From NCBI GenBank assembly GCA_029204225.1, contig CM055094.1, positions 27,638,107 through 27,702,106 on the forward strand: 64,000 nucleotides of DNA, in the 5' to 3' direction. A program made the translations under genes and the position numbers. Position 1 is the first letter of the stretch, and every line of letters starts with the position of its first letter. Positions 23,580 through 35,568 of the stretch are shown here, in pieces. The notes beneath the pieces were generated by a model that was not told the origin of the DNA, did no database searches, and saw nothing but the letters and a program-made list of their open reading frames with translations. This DNA is from Diphasiastrum complanatum (lineage: Eukaryota; Streptophyta; Lycopodiopsida; Lycopodiales; Lycopodiaceae).

Positions 23580-25943
23580 TTATGAATCAGAATAGGATCC
23601 TCAAGACAACATCACACGAGCACCATAGCATCCAACCGCTCAACCTGTTGCTCACTCCAAAATTTTCTTGCAAACTTCTACATTACCACGCAATTCACCA
23701 GCTCCATAATGCAAAAAGACACTAATATAAAATAAGTCCTTGTAGGAAGAAAGTGAAACCGATATTCCATCATCTGCTACAATCTCCAACCAAAAGCAAC
23801 AACCACAGAGAATTGACAGTTTTTCTCCCCTTCTGCAACCTCAAGTCTATTTGTCTTTGCACATGCTGATAAGATTTCCAATGTGCCAATACACAATAAA
23901 TCTAGAAATTGAAAATTCAGATAGAGATTCGGTTCTGAATCTCTTGTTCAGAGAGGTATTCAAAACATAGTACCTCAACCATACATGCATCTCAAGTTAT
24001 ATCTTACAACATCTACTATCAATGACGGTAGATTCAGTATCACCCACCTTGGCTTGTTTTGACAAGGGCATATCAGAGTAAGTCTCATCACTCTACAAAC
24101 AAATAAAATATTGCAATTGTCAAGGTGAATTATCAATGTTGATGAATGCAAGTTTTGTTCGACAAGTGCTATAAAGTTTTCACTCTACAATTCGTTTATT
24201 TCCTTGTTCCTCTTCATTCCTAGTGTGTGATTGATTTTTTGCATAAGAAATAGCTACTGCATGATAGTCTTTCGTAGAGCATATCAAGAACACATTTTCA
24301 TTCATCTATCCATCTTCAGATCACCTTGCACAGAGTTTAAGATCTTTGAGTATACTGAAACTTTGTAAAATACATCTCACGTCAGAGTTGATTCCTACAT
24401 CTCATCGTCATATTCATTTTTAAGTCAACTACAATAAGATCGAAACAAATTTAGTTATAATTTGTTCAATCCTTAGTCCGATTACATGTTCAACGTGATT
24501 TCAACTATGCGTTCCACATGCCAATCCAATCTTGAGCATGAACAGTTACCAGCAGCAACATTTGGGGGGGGGGAGAGTGGATATGCAAGCATCCACTGGA
24601 GCAGCCACATTGCCAGCAACATCATCAGCAAGATCGACAGCCAAGGTCACAAAACCAAAGACGACAACGACAAGGCTAAGAAGACTGATGGGCAATCCAA
24701 AGCGACTCAATCAGAAGAAGTACCCCAGTCACGATGAAGATCCTTCAGAAAGAAAAACACAAGCATTGAAAAATCAGTCTCCTTCTTCAACTAGCCTCTT
24801 GCCATACTTCTGCACCCATTCTCATGCCTATCATCCACACCATCTATCGTTGTCACCACCACCACCACCACCCTTCCTTCCATCTATTTGTTTATCATCA
24901 GTTCACTGTTCTTCTGAGAAATCTCCAATTTTTTATAGTCTTACCAAAGCGACTAAAAGATCATTGTAAGTGTCTTGCAGAGACCAACTACCACCTACAA
25001 TGGTTGATCAGCCAAAAAAGAACTAAGAAGCAGGTAAAGCAACTAGAAGAAATAAAGAGAAATATACAAGAAGCTGAGGAGGAAAGGACAAAACCTAAGC
25101 AACAGTTGAGTCAGATTTATCTTGATCAAAATAAACTCTCTGAAGCAAAGATAGTTGAATCCCCTCCTACGAAGCTCGAAGAGATCCACAAGTAATGGAT
25201 CAAAAGAAAGACCTGCAGAAAAAAAAAGATGAAGACAACCGTGAACCTGCAAAATAAAACGAGCTCCTCACCCAGCAAGTGGTGGTCGAAGCTCGACATT
25301 GCAAGAGTCCAAGGCTGCAACTGTAGAACTATTAGTTTCTTCACCCTTCCACCAAGCCTTCATCATGTTCCCTTGCCATAACCAAACCATCCGTCCAATC
25401 TATTCCTACCACCAATGTGTGGATGAGTCCATTCCCTTGAAGACTGATAACCCAGATTTGTGCTACCTATCAGGAAACAACACCGACAAGACTGAAACTT
25501 CAACTGAGAGAGCAACTGCATAAACGCCTAGAAGAAAAATGGAGGATATAGACCTCCCAGAAGTTAGTGCCTCCCAAGAAACCAGAGATGAAACCATCAA
25601 TGGTAGATACAAGAGATAAGGAAAAGACACGAGAGATGCACTCAGGCATGCAAGTTGTGAAGCTGTTGGGAGCTCTCCAAATTTTGAGCATGTCAATCAC
25701 CTACGACAATAAGCACTTGGTTTTATGCAAGCGAACGAGGATCTACGCTTTTCCAAGTCACAACAAAAAATGCCAATGCAAAGAAAAGTGACATCATTCA
25801 ATATGAGTTGCAGTGAGTCCTGCAATACATTAGGGGTGAGATGATGTTGGCTGATCATGACGATCCCCAAGATACTTGGACAGAGCTACCCAAGAGCACC
25901 TCTCATCTTAGACCAAGGAGATCTCTGAGAAGATGAGACGAAC
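23580..25943. other. Unassigned repeat-like DNA with short charged ORFs
   Basis: No named domain. 24532-24969 (+) is an open frame rich in Lys/Thr/Ser and then Ser/His/Pro. 24824-25195 (+) ends in a Glu/Lys/Gln-rich, coiled-coil-like stretch (VKQLEEIKRNIQEAEEERTK). These may be remains of the element to which the zinc-knuckle ORF belongs. The right edge is the insertion site of the chromovirus; the target sequence continues at 33514. Confidence 0.35.
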
Positions 25944-26445
25944 TTTTAGAAGTAGAGGTGAGTAAGTCCTCAAAATCCAAGGTAGAGCCTCCAAATGTCC
26001 TTCAAGCAACCTGCAAGCTTCAAGATGCTCCCCAGCTCCAAGCTAGGATGCCTCCACCTGCAAGTAAGGATATGCAAGCCTCCAAGGATCTCTCTTCCAC
26101 CTGTGTCCCTACTCTTTAAACACAAAGATAGATAACAAGCTGGCCTCAAGTATTCACCACCCAACCATAGCTAGATCCAAGCTCCAAGCAAGACCTATCT
26201 AGCACCCCCTTGCTAACCATAAACAAATCACAAACATACCACAACACTCCATAACATTCTCAAGATCCAAACCCTACTTATGTCCCATACCATAAGCAAG
26301 ATCCAAACCTTAAGCATACTACCACAAGAAAGCACTCTACACACTAGTAGCAAAACAAACAAGAGAGATCTCCCCCTCCCAATGGGTGCCATATAGATGG
26401 CGCATGGACCCCTCCAATGCACTATGGAGTTCCATGCTCATCCAA

Positions 26446-26530
<85 letters not shown>

Positions 26531-27063
26531 CCTAGGGGAGTTAAAGAATCTCCAAGAGCCTCCATAGGCTTATGGAATGTCAAAAGACTCCTTCCATAAC
26601 CTATGACTCTTTGAATGCCTTTCTTGTGAGAGTTGGGAACTCAATGGACACTTTAGAAGGGCGCCCTCCTACTAGGTCCCATCGCCCAAGTTGTGCAATA
26701 TACTTTGGTCCTAGACCAATAAAGTGATATGGTTCAAGGTTGAGGCCAAAGGTTAAGAAAAATAGTCATCCAATGACTTTCTAGCACCTCTCTAGGTTCC
26801 ATACCTCCATCCAAGGTATAGACACCTACCTGCCCTTAACCGAGGACACTAGTACCTTAATCTAAGGCACCTACCCTTAATACTACGGGTACCCCTTATC
26901 CAAGGGTCACGTGACTCCATACCTCCAACTAAGGTTTAGTCACTTGTCTGCCCTTATCCAAGGGCACATACCCTTAATTCTAAGGGTACCTTTCCATTTA
27001 GCCCCCAACACTAAATGGACTAATAGGGGTCTAAAGTACTACTAGTTACATAGGTATGTAAGA
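25944..27063 (-). repeat. 3' LTR of the chromovirus (left)
   Basis: About 1.12 kb, matching the right LTR throughout. The extra length comes mainly from a GA repeat expansion at 26449-26529. It begins TTTTAGAAGTAGAGG (right copy: TTTTACAAG). Confidence 0.85.
26449..26529. repeat. (GA)n expansion inside the 3' LTR
   Basis: About 40 GA units. The corresponding site in the right LTR (near 32968) and in copy A (near 16372) has only about five units, so the expansion postdates insertion. Confidence 0.95.
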
Positions 27064-27076
27064 TTCTTTCCCCCTA
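27064..27076 (-). promoter_or_regulatory. Polypurine tract of the chromovirus
   Basis: Minus strand AGGGGGAAAGAAT immediately before the 3' LTR, the plus-strand primer site for reverse transcription. Confidence 0.7.
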
Positions 27077-27118
27077 AACTTAAATTTTTCCTTGTAGGGG
27101 AAAATTTGAAAAATTCTT

Positions 27119-28412
27119 CTAGAGATCAGCCTCCTTTTTCCAGGTATCCTCCTCTTCTGATTTGCCCCTCCACCTGACTAAAAATTCTCGAAGCACTCTA
27201 CTTCGTAGAGTCCTCTGCCGGCTATTAACAATTGCCTCGGGTTCAGGTGGTCCACTCACGGACTCATCACGAAGAAGTTCCACTAGATCTTCCACATGGA
27301 CCAGGGTCTCCCCAACCCCCAACGAGGGTTTCAACTTACTAACATGAAAAACATGATGAATTTCAACGTTAGCTAGAAGTTCTAGTTTGTATGCGACCTT
27401 GTTTATCACTTGGATAACCTTAAAAGGACCGCAATACCTAGGCGCCAACTTTGCACACTTAACAGTTTTCAAGCCCCTAGAATGACTAGGGACACTCAGA
27501 AACAACCAGTCGTTGACCATGAATACCTTGTGCTTTCGAGATAGATCAGCATAGTGCCTTGCCCTGTCCTGGGCACTTCTTATGCTATCTTTAGCCAGCT
27601 ATAACATTTCTTGCATATCCGCAAGGAAATCAGCTGCGACTTGCACCCGCAGGTTTTTCATGCCAACACTAATTGGTGATTGAGGTTGAAAATCATACAT
27701 AAGCATGAAAGGGCTTAATCCGGTCGCTGAATGTTTTGCACTATTATATGCAAATTCCACCGGTGGAAGGTATTGTTCCCAATCAGACTGCCGATGGCCC
27801 ACATATGCTCGAAGCATATCCTCCATCGTCTGATTGGTCCTTTCCGTTTGACCGTCTGATTTCAGATGATCCGTAGAACTCATTCTTAAAGTTGTTTCCA
27901 ACTTTTCAAATACTGCTTGCCAAAAATTCCCAGTGAATTTTGGGTCACGGTCACTGACAATATCGCAAGGCAGCCCGTACAGTCAAAAAAGCTTCTCAAC
28001 AGAAATTGAGCTAGTTCTGAAGCTTTAACAGTAGTTTTCGTTGGGATAAATTGAGCAAACTTCGTAAGTCTATCAACAATGACCCAAACCGAATCGTGGC
28101 CCTTCCCTGTACGTGGAAGCCTGACCACAAAATCCATAGATATACTTTTCACTTTCCAGTAGGAATATCTAAAGGATGTAACAGGCCACTAGCTTTTAGC
28201 CTCTCTGCTTTATTTAACTAGCACTTAGCACATTTAAGTACATAGGCCTCTACTTGACTTTTCATCTTAGGCCACCAAAATTGCCTTCGAACTAAGTCAA
28301 GTATTCTTTGTATCCCCGGATGTCTTGCGCATGGACTATCATGACACTCATGCAAGATTTGGGCCCTTACAGTGTCATTCTCCGGTACACACACCTTTCC
28401 TTTACGAAACAA
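27119..28412 (-). pseudogene. Chromovirus integrase and chromodomain
   Basis: Zinc-finger region [21 protein letters not shown] (28218-28412). Catalytic core MDFVVRLPRTGKGHDSVW (about 28085-28140) and SDGQTERTNQTMEDMLRAYV (about 27800-27860) with the conserved glutamate. GPFKVIQVINKVAYKLEL and HHVFHVSKLKPS close the C-terminal domain. The protein ends in a chromodomain-like segment (REFLVRWRGKSEEEDTW, about 27125-27180). Frame changes near 27900 and 28200 break the reading. Family knowledge: the chromodomain can steer integration toward particular chromatin marks. Confidence 0.88.
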
Positions 28413-28496
28413 AATCTTGTTTCAAATTAGGAAATCCATTTTAGTCTTTCCCTGATTCGAAAAATCTTGCAAACCTGAATCGACTCTCGAAAGTAC

Positions 28497-29740
28497 TTAT
28501 TGCCAATACTTTCCAAAAAAAAGATCGGACTCATATAGTCCTTGAAGAGACTGAAACAACTCCGGCTCTATAACAGTAAAGCACAACTGATTAATAACCG
28601 GTAACCGACTCAAAGCATCCACTAGAGTATTTTGACTTCCTTTACAATAACATATAGAAAAGTCAAAGATTTGCATCAGCTCAGTCCATCTAGCTTGCCT
28701 CCCCTTTAAATCTGTAGCATCACAGAAATATCGAAGAGTTTGATGATCCGTCAAAACTTCAAATATGGCTCCATACAAATGATGTCATCAAATTTTCAAG
28801 GAATGAACAATTGCAAATAATTCCTTCTCATAGGTGCAATACCTAGACTGAGCACGATTGAGTTTCTTGCTTTCATAAGCCACAAGATGTCCATCCTGCA
28901 TCAAAACAGCTCCAATAGCATAATCACTGGCATCGGTCCTAACCACAAAAGCCTTATTAGGATCGCCAATGATTAGTATTGGTGCCGAAGTGACACTTTT
29001 CTTAAGCAACTCAAAACAATTATTCATATCCTCCGTCCACACCACTAGTGGACTCTTAGCCCTCCGGCTTAGCTTCTTATAGCCTTTCAAGACCTGGATA
29101 AGGGGAAATGTCAGTCGAGCAAATTGGGGAATATGTCGACGGAAAAATCCTACAAACCCCAAGAAAGACTTGATTTCTCAAACTGTGGAATAGGCCAATC
29201 AATAATCCTCTAGATACAATCAACCTCAATCTCCACTCCCCGTTTGAAAATCTTATGCCCCAAGTAGGACAATTCCTTAGCAAAAAGGTCACACGTAGAC
29301 TCCTTGGCAAAGAGCTTTTCCCTTCTTAGGATGTCCAAGACAATCCTAAGATGCTCTTTATGTTCCGCCAAAGTCTTACTAAACACTAGGATATCATCTA
29401 AGAATACCACTATGAATCTTTCCAAATATGGCCCAAACAAATCGTTCATCATCTGTTGGAAAGTTGCCGGTGCATTGGTCAAACCAAAAGGCAACACCAA
29501 AAATCCGTAGTGACCAAAGCGAGTTCGAAACCCGATTTTTGGTATATCTTTTGCCTTAATGCGTATCTGATGGTAGCCCGATCTTAGATCTATCTTGGTA
29601 AAGTACCCAACACCACCAAGATAGTCTATTAGATCATCCATCCGCGGCAGTGGATATCTATTCTTAACGGTTACCTTGTTCAATTTCTTATAATCGACGC
29701 AAAACCTTTTAGTACCATCCTTCTTGGCTACCAGAACCAC
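28497..29740 (-). pseudogene. Chromovirus reverse transcriptase and RNase H
   Basis: [55 protein letters not shown] and the active site [12 protein letters not shown] (about 29370-29405). Connection: GFVGFFRRHIPQFA. RNase H: FVVRTDASDYAIGAVLMQDG (about 28895-28955), YCTYEKELFAIVHSLKI, then EVLTDHQTLRYF and LSRLPV. Three open segments (29740-29210, 29162-28788, 28778-28497) are separated by frameshifts or stops. Confidence 0.88.
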
Positions 29741-29879
29741 TGGTGATGCCCAATGAGACTTACTAGGTTGTACCCACCCCTTTTTAGGTAATTATGTAAT
29801 TGCCTATTTACCTCATCCTCTTCCGATGCACTCATCCTGTGCGATTGGAATTGCTCCAGGTATTAGGTCAATTTTATGA

Positions 29880-31328
29880 TCAACTGTCCTTTCTGGTGGT
29901 AAACCTACAGGAAGGTCTAAAAAACATCATTGAATTCTTGCCTAAGTTCATTATAGAAAAACATAAATAAACTTTAAAATCGGAATTCTTCATAGTAGAA
30001 TTAAGTTCCTGTTTAGAATAAGGGTTAACGTTTTTAGTGTCAACACTTAAACTAGCCTTGATCTTAATTAAAGATTTCCCATGCATAAAAGATAAAGATT
30101 TTTCAACAAAATCAATTCTCAATGACTTGTTCTTATCAAAATGCCATTGTTGCCCAAGAACAATATCTACATTAGCTAATTGAATAGCATGGAATTCCAG
30201 TTTTTCAGAATAATCCTGGATGTGCAATTCTACATCAGGAACAATAAAATCCATCAAATCGGAATTACTTCCCGATGCCATTGTCACACGGTATATTTTC
30301 TCACTTTTCTGGTAGGAAGGTTTAGCGTCTGCACCAAATTTACATTAATAAAGTTATGAGTAGATCCCGTGTCAAAAAGAACATTAACAGCTTGATTATT
30401 AACTTTACCTTTAATGCAAATAAAGTCATTAGGACCAAAAACTAAAGAACTAAGGAAACAAACATCAATCTCATTACTTCGAGATAGATTACCTGATGTT
30501 GAAGCTTGTTTTTTGACGCAATCACGTACAAGGTGACCCTCGCCATTGCACTTGAAACACAGGTTCTTCTTACGAGCTTCAGCTTTATCATTGCCACCAT
30601 GATGGTTTTTAAAGTTTTTCTTGGTTTTCTTAGGATTGTTGGAATTGGGATGTGTTTCACTAACAGCTTCCCTATCCTTCCTCTTAAATTGAAAGCCTTT
30701 TTTCTGCTCATTAGGCTGTTGACCCCTAGGTGGCTTAGGTGTGTCATCAAAGTATTTTGCAGCCCTAATAGCATCTTCTAGGGTTTTTGGATGGTTCCTA
30801 CGAACATCCACTTGATAATCTTTTGGTAACCCATCAATGAACATTAACATTTGTACCTTAGGCGGAATATCACTATAAAGTGGATTCAGGTACTCATGAA
30901 AATCTTGAATAAATTGTTCCAAACCTTTATCCATGGTTAGATGACACCTTTTGGAAGTGTTCATAGTCATCTAAAAGTGGTAGAAAATAATCCCTAAAAA
31001 GCTTGCAAAAATCATCCCATGTACAAGGTTGATTGCCCTTTGCAACTAAGTCATCCCACCAAACTAAGACTCTTCCTTCAAGGAACATGGTGACTGTGGA
31101 TAACTTTTCAGATTCAGGGAATTGGTTCATGGCAAAGTATTTGTTCCAAACATTTAGCCAAGGACTTACCACTTGTAAGTTCCTATCTTTCTTCTCTCCC
31201 TTAAACACTTTTACGAGAGGTGGAACTACATGCTTCTTCTGATTGGCTAACCTAGAAGTCTTGGTTTCTTTGATTAGTTTCAAGAAGCTGTTTATTAGTG
31301 GCTTGAATTTGTTGGTATAAAAGTTCAA
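29880..31328 (-). pseudogene. Chromovirus gag and protease
   Basis: Gag capsid-like region with FLEGRVLVWWDDLV and CTWDDFCKLFRDYFLP (31000-31100), continuing after a frame break with EQFIQDFHEYLNPLY and KVQMLMFIDGLP. Zinc knuckle CFKCNGEGHLVRDC (about 30530-30570). Protease NVLFDTGSTHNFI (about 30345-30385) with the catalytic DTG, then VDIVLGQQWH (about 30140-30170). A stop at 30284 splits the protease and another break lies near 30960. Confidence 0.88.
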
Positions 31329-32420
31329 GAGCTTGTGTCACATTGGATGGGTTTGATAGATCAAATGTTGGGTTTTCATTGGTTTGATCCATTGGGGTTG
31401 CTTGTGTGTTTTCCTATTATGAAAATACAACAACAAGTGCTCAAATTAGAATGATAGAAATGCTTTTATTCTTACATCCAATGCAAATAAAAAGCATTTA
31501 CTTCTACTCCTTCAATCTTATTGTTTATAAGCTCAAGCCTACTATTTGCAAGCTCAATCCAAGCTTAAGAGGAAAAAACAACAAGAAGCTACATTTGGCT
31601 TAATCAAAAGCAAAAATGAAAACCAAATCTTTATGTAAACTTCAATTAACTAATCCAAGCTAATGTTTATATAGAGTTCCCATTCCAATTTCAATTCCAT
31701 TTGTCATTTCAAAAGCAACCAAAGTTTTCACATTTCTCACTATTCTAGATTTCCAAAACCAAGAAACTAGTGTCTAGAAATGAATAACTAATGAAGCTTT
31801 ATGAGAACTTCAATTTTTAAATATGATTTTCAGATTTACAGGTCTGAAAATCAGAATTTCAAAATGACAAAAAACAGAATTTCAAAACTTATTTTATGCA
31901 CAAAGTTACACTACCATTTCCTTCCTACATTGCCATTTTCATAAAACTTGGAGATAGGAATGTGTAACTAATGAAGTTTGAATGAAACCTTCACTTTTCA
32001 GATCTGATTTTCAGATTTACAGGTCTAAAAGACAGAACTTCAAAATGAAAATCAGAACTTCAAAACTTCATTTATGCCAAAAAAACACTAGTTTTGATCA
32101 AAACACATAGCTAGAATCAATCGTTTTGCCAAAAAAAGTTTGTGTATGTAGAGGAAGACTTCCTCTACCCATCCCACAAATCTTTTTTCAGAACTTTTAA
32201 AAATCCAAAGCCCACTTTAAAGCTTCTCTAACATGATAAAAAATCAACCCCTAAACAATTCTATAAGCATCACTACTCTCTTCCAAAGAGAACTAAATTC
32301 ATTGGGTACTTCAACTACAAGCTTCCTACAATTAGAAAAGCCTATAATCTTTCCCAAAAAAATCTAGTTGGTGATCATTATAGAACTTGAAGAAGGTTAC
32401 AAAGGTTACCATCCTTTGTC
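31329..32420 (-). other. Chromovirus 5' leader
   Basis: Non-coding leader between primer site and gag. It contains an imperfect direct duplication: the segment with ATTTTCAGATTTACAGGTCT occurs near 31828 and again near 31999, with flanking similarity of about 130 bases each. Confidence 0.6.
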
Positions 32421-32434
32421 TAGCTCTGATACCA
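32421..32434 (-). promoter_or_regulatory. tRNA-iMet primer binding site of the chromovirus
   Basis: Minus strand TGGTATCAGAGCTA, separated by one base from the 5' LTR. Confidence 0.9.
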
Positions 32435-32435
32435 C

Positions 32436-33513
32436 TTTTACAAGTAGAGGTGAGGAAGTCCTCCAAATCCAAGGTAGAGCCTCCAAATGTCCTCCAAGCA
32501 ACCTGCAAGCTTCAAGATGCTCCCCAACTCCAAGCTAGGATGCCCCCACCTGCAAGTAAGGATCTGCAAGCCTCCAAGGATCTCTCCTCCACCTGTGTCC
32601 CTACTCTTTAAACACAAAGATAGATAACAAGCTGGCCTCAAGTATTCACCACCCAACCATAGCTAGATCCAAGCTCCAAGCAAGACCTATCTAGCACCCC
32701 CTTGTTAACCATAAACAAATCACAAGCATACCACAACACCCCATAGCATTCTCAAGATCTAAACCCTACTTATGTCCCATACCATAAGCAAGATCCAAAT
32801 CTTAAGCATACTACCACAAGAAAGCACTCTACACACTAGTAGCAACACTAGAGCATAAGCAAAGCAAACAAGAGAGATCTCCCCCCTCCCAATGGGCAAC
32901 CTACTACCCTCATATAGATGGCCCATGGACCCCTCCACTGCACTATGGAGTTCCATGCTCATCCAATGAGAGAGAGAGAAGCCTAGGGGAGTTAAAGAAT
33001 CTCCAAGAGCCTCCATAGGCTTATGGAATGTCAAGAGACTCCTTCCATAACCTATGACTCTTTGAATGCCTTCTTGTGGAAGTTGGGAACTCAATGGACA
33101 CTTTAGAAGGGTGCCCTCCTACTAGGTCCCATCGCCCAAGTTGTGCAAGTATACTTTGGTCCTAGACCAATAAAGTGATGTGGTTCAAGGTTGAGGCCCA
33201 AGGTTTAGAAAAATAGTCATCCAATGACTTTCTAACACCTCTCTAGGTTCCATACCTCCATCCAAGGTATAGACACCTACCTGCCCTTAATCAAGGACAC
33301 TAGTACCTTAATCTAAGGCACCTACCCTTAATACTACGGGTACCCCTTATCCAAGGGTCACGTGACTCCATACCTCCAACTAAGGTTTAATCACTTGTCT
33401 GTCCTTATCCAAGGGCACATACCCTTAATTCTAAGGGTACCTTGCATTTAGCCCCCAACACTAAATGGACTAATAGGGATCTGAAGTACTGCTAGTTACA
33501 TAGGTATGTAACA
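32436..33513 (-). repeat. 5' LTR of the chromovirus (right)
   Basis: About 1.08 kb, beginning TTTTACAAGTAGAGG and ending TATGTAACA on the plus strand; followed by target duplication CGAAC. It encodes by chance a conserved-looking short minus frame (MGGEYLRPACYL..) found in all three LTR copies. Confidence 0.87.
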
Positions 33514-33740
33514 CGAACGAAGATGAGAGCCGAGGAATACTAGTTAGTAATGACAAGTAGAAACTGTGTAAGCCTCATGGTGAATCCCGGAAGATGGAAT
33601 GGCCATGTAGGAACTAGTATTTTCAGGCAAAGTAATAAATGCAAGTAGACCCCTCTTAAAGAAAGTAGAGTGAGCCACCTTTTGATGGTGACCTCTAGTG
33701 GAGAGCTTTATTCCACTTGTAATTTGTGTAACGTGGAAAT
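33514..33740. other. Target DNA between the chromovirus and the young copia
   Basis: Continues the sequence interrupted at 25943 and is itself interrupted by copia at 33741; it resumes at 40178. Ends with the copia target duplication GAAAT (33736-33740). Confidence 0.7.
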
Positions 33741-34395
33741 TGTGAAAATTGTCAACATTTCCTAGCTAGTTTGAGGCCTAAATTGGCTAAAATTGTAAAT
33801 AGTTTTGGTTCTGGAGTTTCACACGTGTGAACCAGGCCACAATGTTTTTATTTACTGTATTTTTTCAGTATGATGAAGTGTCAAACTTCATACCCTTCAA
33901 AATGAGACCATTTTGATGTATTTTGGTCATATAAGCCATTTTTAGCTATTTTTCCTATATAGGGAATATCTAGGGTCAAGTACCTTCTAGAGAGAGGAGA
34001 GAGAGTCATCTTCCTCATCCATAAATAGTAGGGAAGTCGTGGAGAACAGGTTGGAGAAACCTTTTGTATGCTTCATTGAGATCAATAGATCATTGTCATT
34101 GTTTCTTCCTCCATTGAGAGCATTGTTGTGTGTATTGTCTTCAAGCTATTGTGTATGATCTTAGGTGCTTTCCAAAAGTGATAGGCTGATGTATTATGGA
34201 CTGTATAATGCTATTTTGGGCCGCACTTGATGTTTATGGAAGTTTCCATTTGTGATAAATGCTTTTTGATCAAGTTCTTTGCATTCTAGGTAGCATAGAA
34301 TGTGTTGCCAATTCCTAGCTTATGTAGTTTGGAGTGCAAGCATTCAAGCCAATGATCTTGGAGTTTAGATCCACTTAGGATCTGTATTTTTCACA
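33741..34395 (+). repeat. 5' LTR of the intact copia
   Basis: Starts TGTGAAAATT, ends TTTTTCACA. Contains the palindrome TTCACACGTGTGAA (about 33819-33832), with a CACGTG-type core, and CCTATATAGG (about 33953-33962) as a possible TATA region. These would drive element transcription. Confidence 0.97.
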
Positions 34396-34407
34396 TGGTA
34401 TCAGAGC
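34396..34407 (+). promoter_or_regulatory. tRNA-iMet primer binding site of the intact copia
   Basis: TGGTATCAGAGC directly after the LTR. Confidence 0.95.
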
Positions 34408-35568
34408 TGGTTGGCTTCTATTTACAGTAAGTATTCCATTTTTGGTGATATTTGGATGTTTGATCAAGTTCTAGCATGATTTTGCATTGCTTTGTTGATC
34501 AAATCTTACTAACCTTTGTTTTGTGAGTTGAACTTGTGGATCAAAAGCATATTTCAGGTCTATTGAAGATCAGAGGCTGAAAAGAAACTATTTTGGATCA
34601 GATCATAACACCTAATCATTTGTGATTGTGAGGCTTGTGCATATTCAATACTAACAATGTTCTTTTCAATCCTATTGTTGACAATCTCCATTCTTGGATG
34701 AACACTCTCCTTAAGTGGATGAAACTTCTCCTTAAGTGGATGACAAATGCTCTTTTGAGTGAGTTGTAATTCTCCTAAAGGCTGAGCAAAGCTCCCATTT
34801 GGATGAAAGATCCCCTTTTTTGGGTGAACATATTGTAAGCTCCATTGTGAAGAGCATATTGTAAAGATTGTCATCAATTTTGGCATAAATTTTGGTGTAC
34901 TTTGTTGAGCATGTAAGTAACTCTCCTTATGTAATTTGATTGGAGCATTTGCTGGAAGGTGTTAACCATTATGCAAGTGTGTTTTCAGGTTCTTAACAGG
35001 TTGAGGAACATTCTCATGTGAAGTGATCTTAGATCTACATCTAAACACCAAGATTTGACAAGATAGTGAAGCTAGTCTTGTGATTCACTAAGTGTGCTCA
35101 TTCATTCACCTCTAAATCTTGTATTTATCACTTGCTGGAGTTTATAAACTTTTAGAAGTGTGGTTTACATGTGGTTTTATAGGTTGAATCAATATCTTAG
35201 TGTGTTGATCATATGTTGATCAAGTTTGTTCATTACTAGGTAATCTTGGCATCCTAGTTTTGGGTATTTTCTAAGAATGCAAGTAACTCTTCACACCATA
35301 ACTTGATTTGGTCACTTGCTGGAAAGTTTGAGAGCTTAAGCAAGAGTGTGTTCAGGTTGGTTTGATTTTGTAATCCATTCTTAGTGTGTGCAAAGTGTTG
35401 CATGTGTTTCAATCTTCCTTTCTATGCTTGGAAACCATCTAGGTTCAAGATAGAAGTGTTTTAGGGTCCTAAATCTTCATAGATCTCTTTATCTATCATT
35501 TGTTGAGAGAAAAGTGAGTGCTAAGTGCTTTTAGGACAGAACCTAAAAGTTGAAGAAACATTAGAATC
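34408..35568 (+). other. Long 5' leader of the intact copia
   Basis: About 1.16 kb without a substantial sense reading frame before the gag ATG. A small degenerate repeat occurs near 34690-34810 (units resembling GGATGAAACTTCTCCTTAAG). It should contain packaging and dimerisation signals; none can be named by eye. Confidence 0.6.

Larger units (their letters stand above)
25944..33513 (-). mobile_element. Chromovirus-type Ty3/gypsy element with two LTRs (family 2, copy B/C)
   Basis: A complete-structure element on the minus strand: 5' LTR 32436-33513, primer site 32421-32434, leader, gag, protease, RT, RNase H, integrase and chromodomain (31328 down to 27119), polypurine tract about 27064-27076, 3' LTR 25944-27063. 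CGAAC flanks it at 25939-25943 and 33514-33518, a 5-bp target duplication. LTR termini read TGTTACA..TGTAAAA on the minus strand, with the second base altered in the 3' LTR. The coding region has several frameshifts and stops, so it is not autonomous. The chromodomain places it among plant chromoviruses. Confidence 0.88.

Noticed and set aside
32421-32434. tRNA-like sequence
   Set aside because: Only the primer-site complement of tRNA-iMet is present; there is no cloverleaf. No tRNA, rRNA or other RNA gene was recognised in the window.
15845-32656. Short minus-strand frame conserved in three places (15845-16063, 25970-26164, 32438-32656)
   Set aside because: It lies inside the three copies of one LTR, so conservation reflects the repeat, not a gene.
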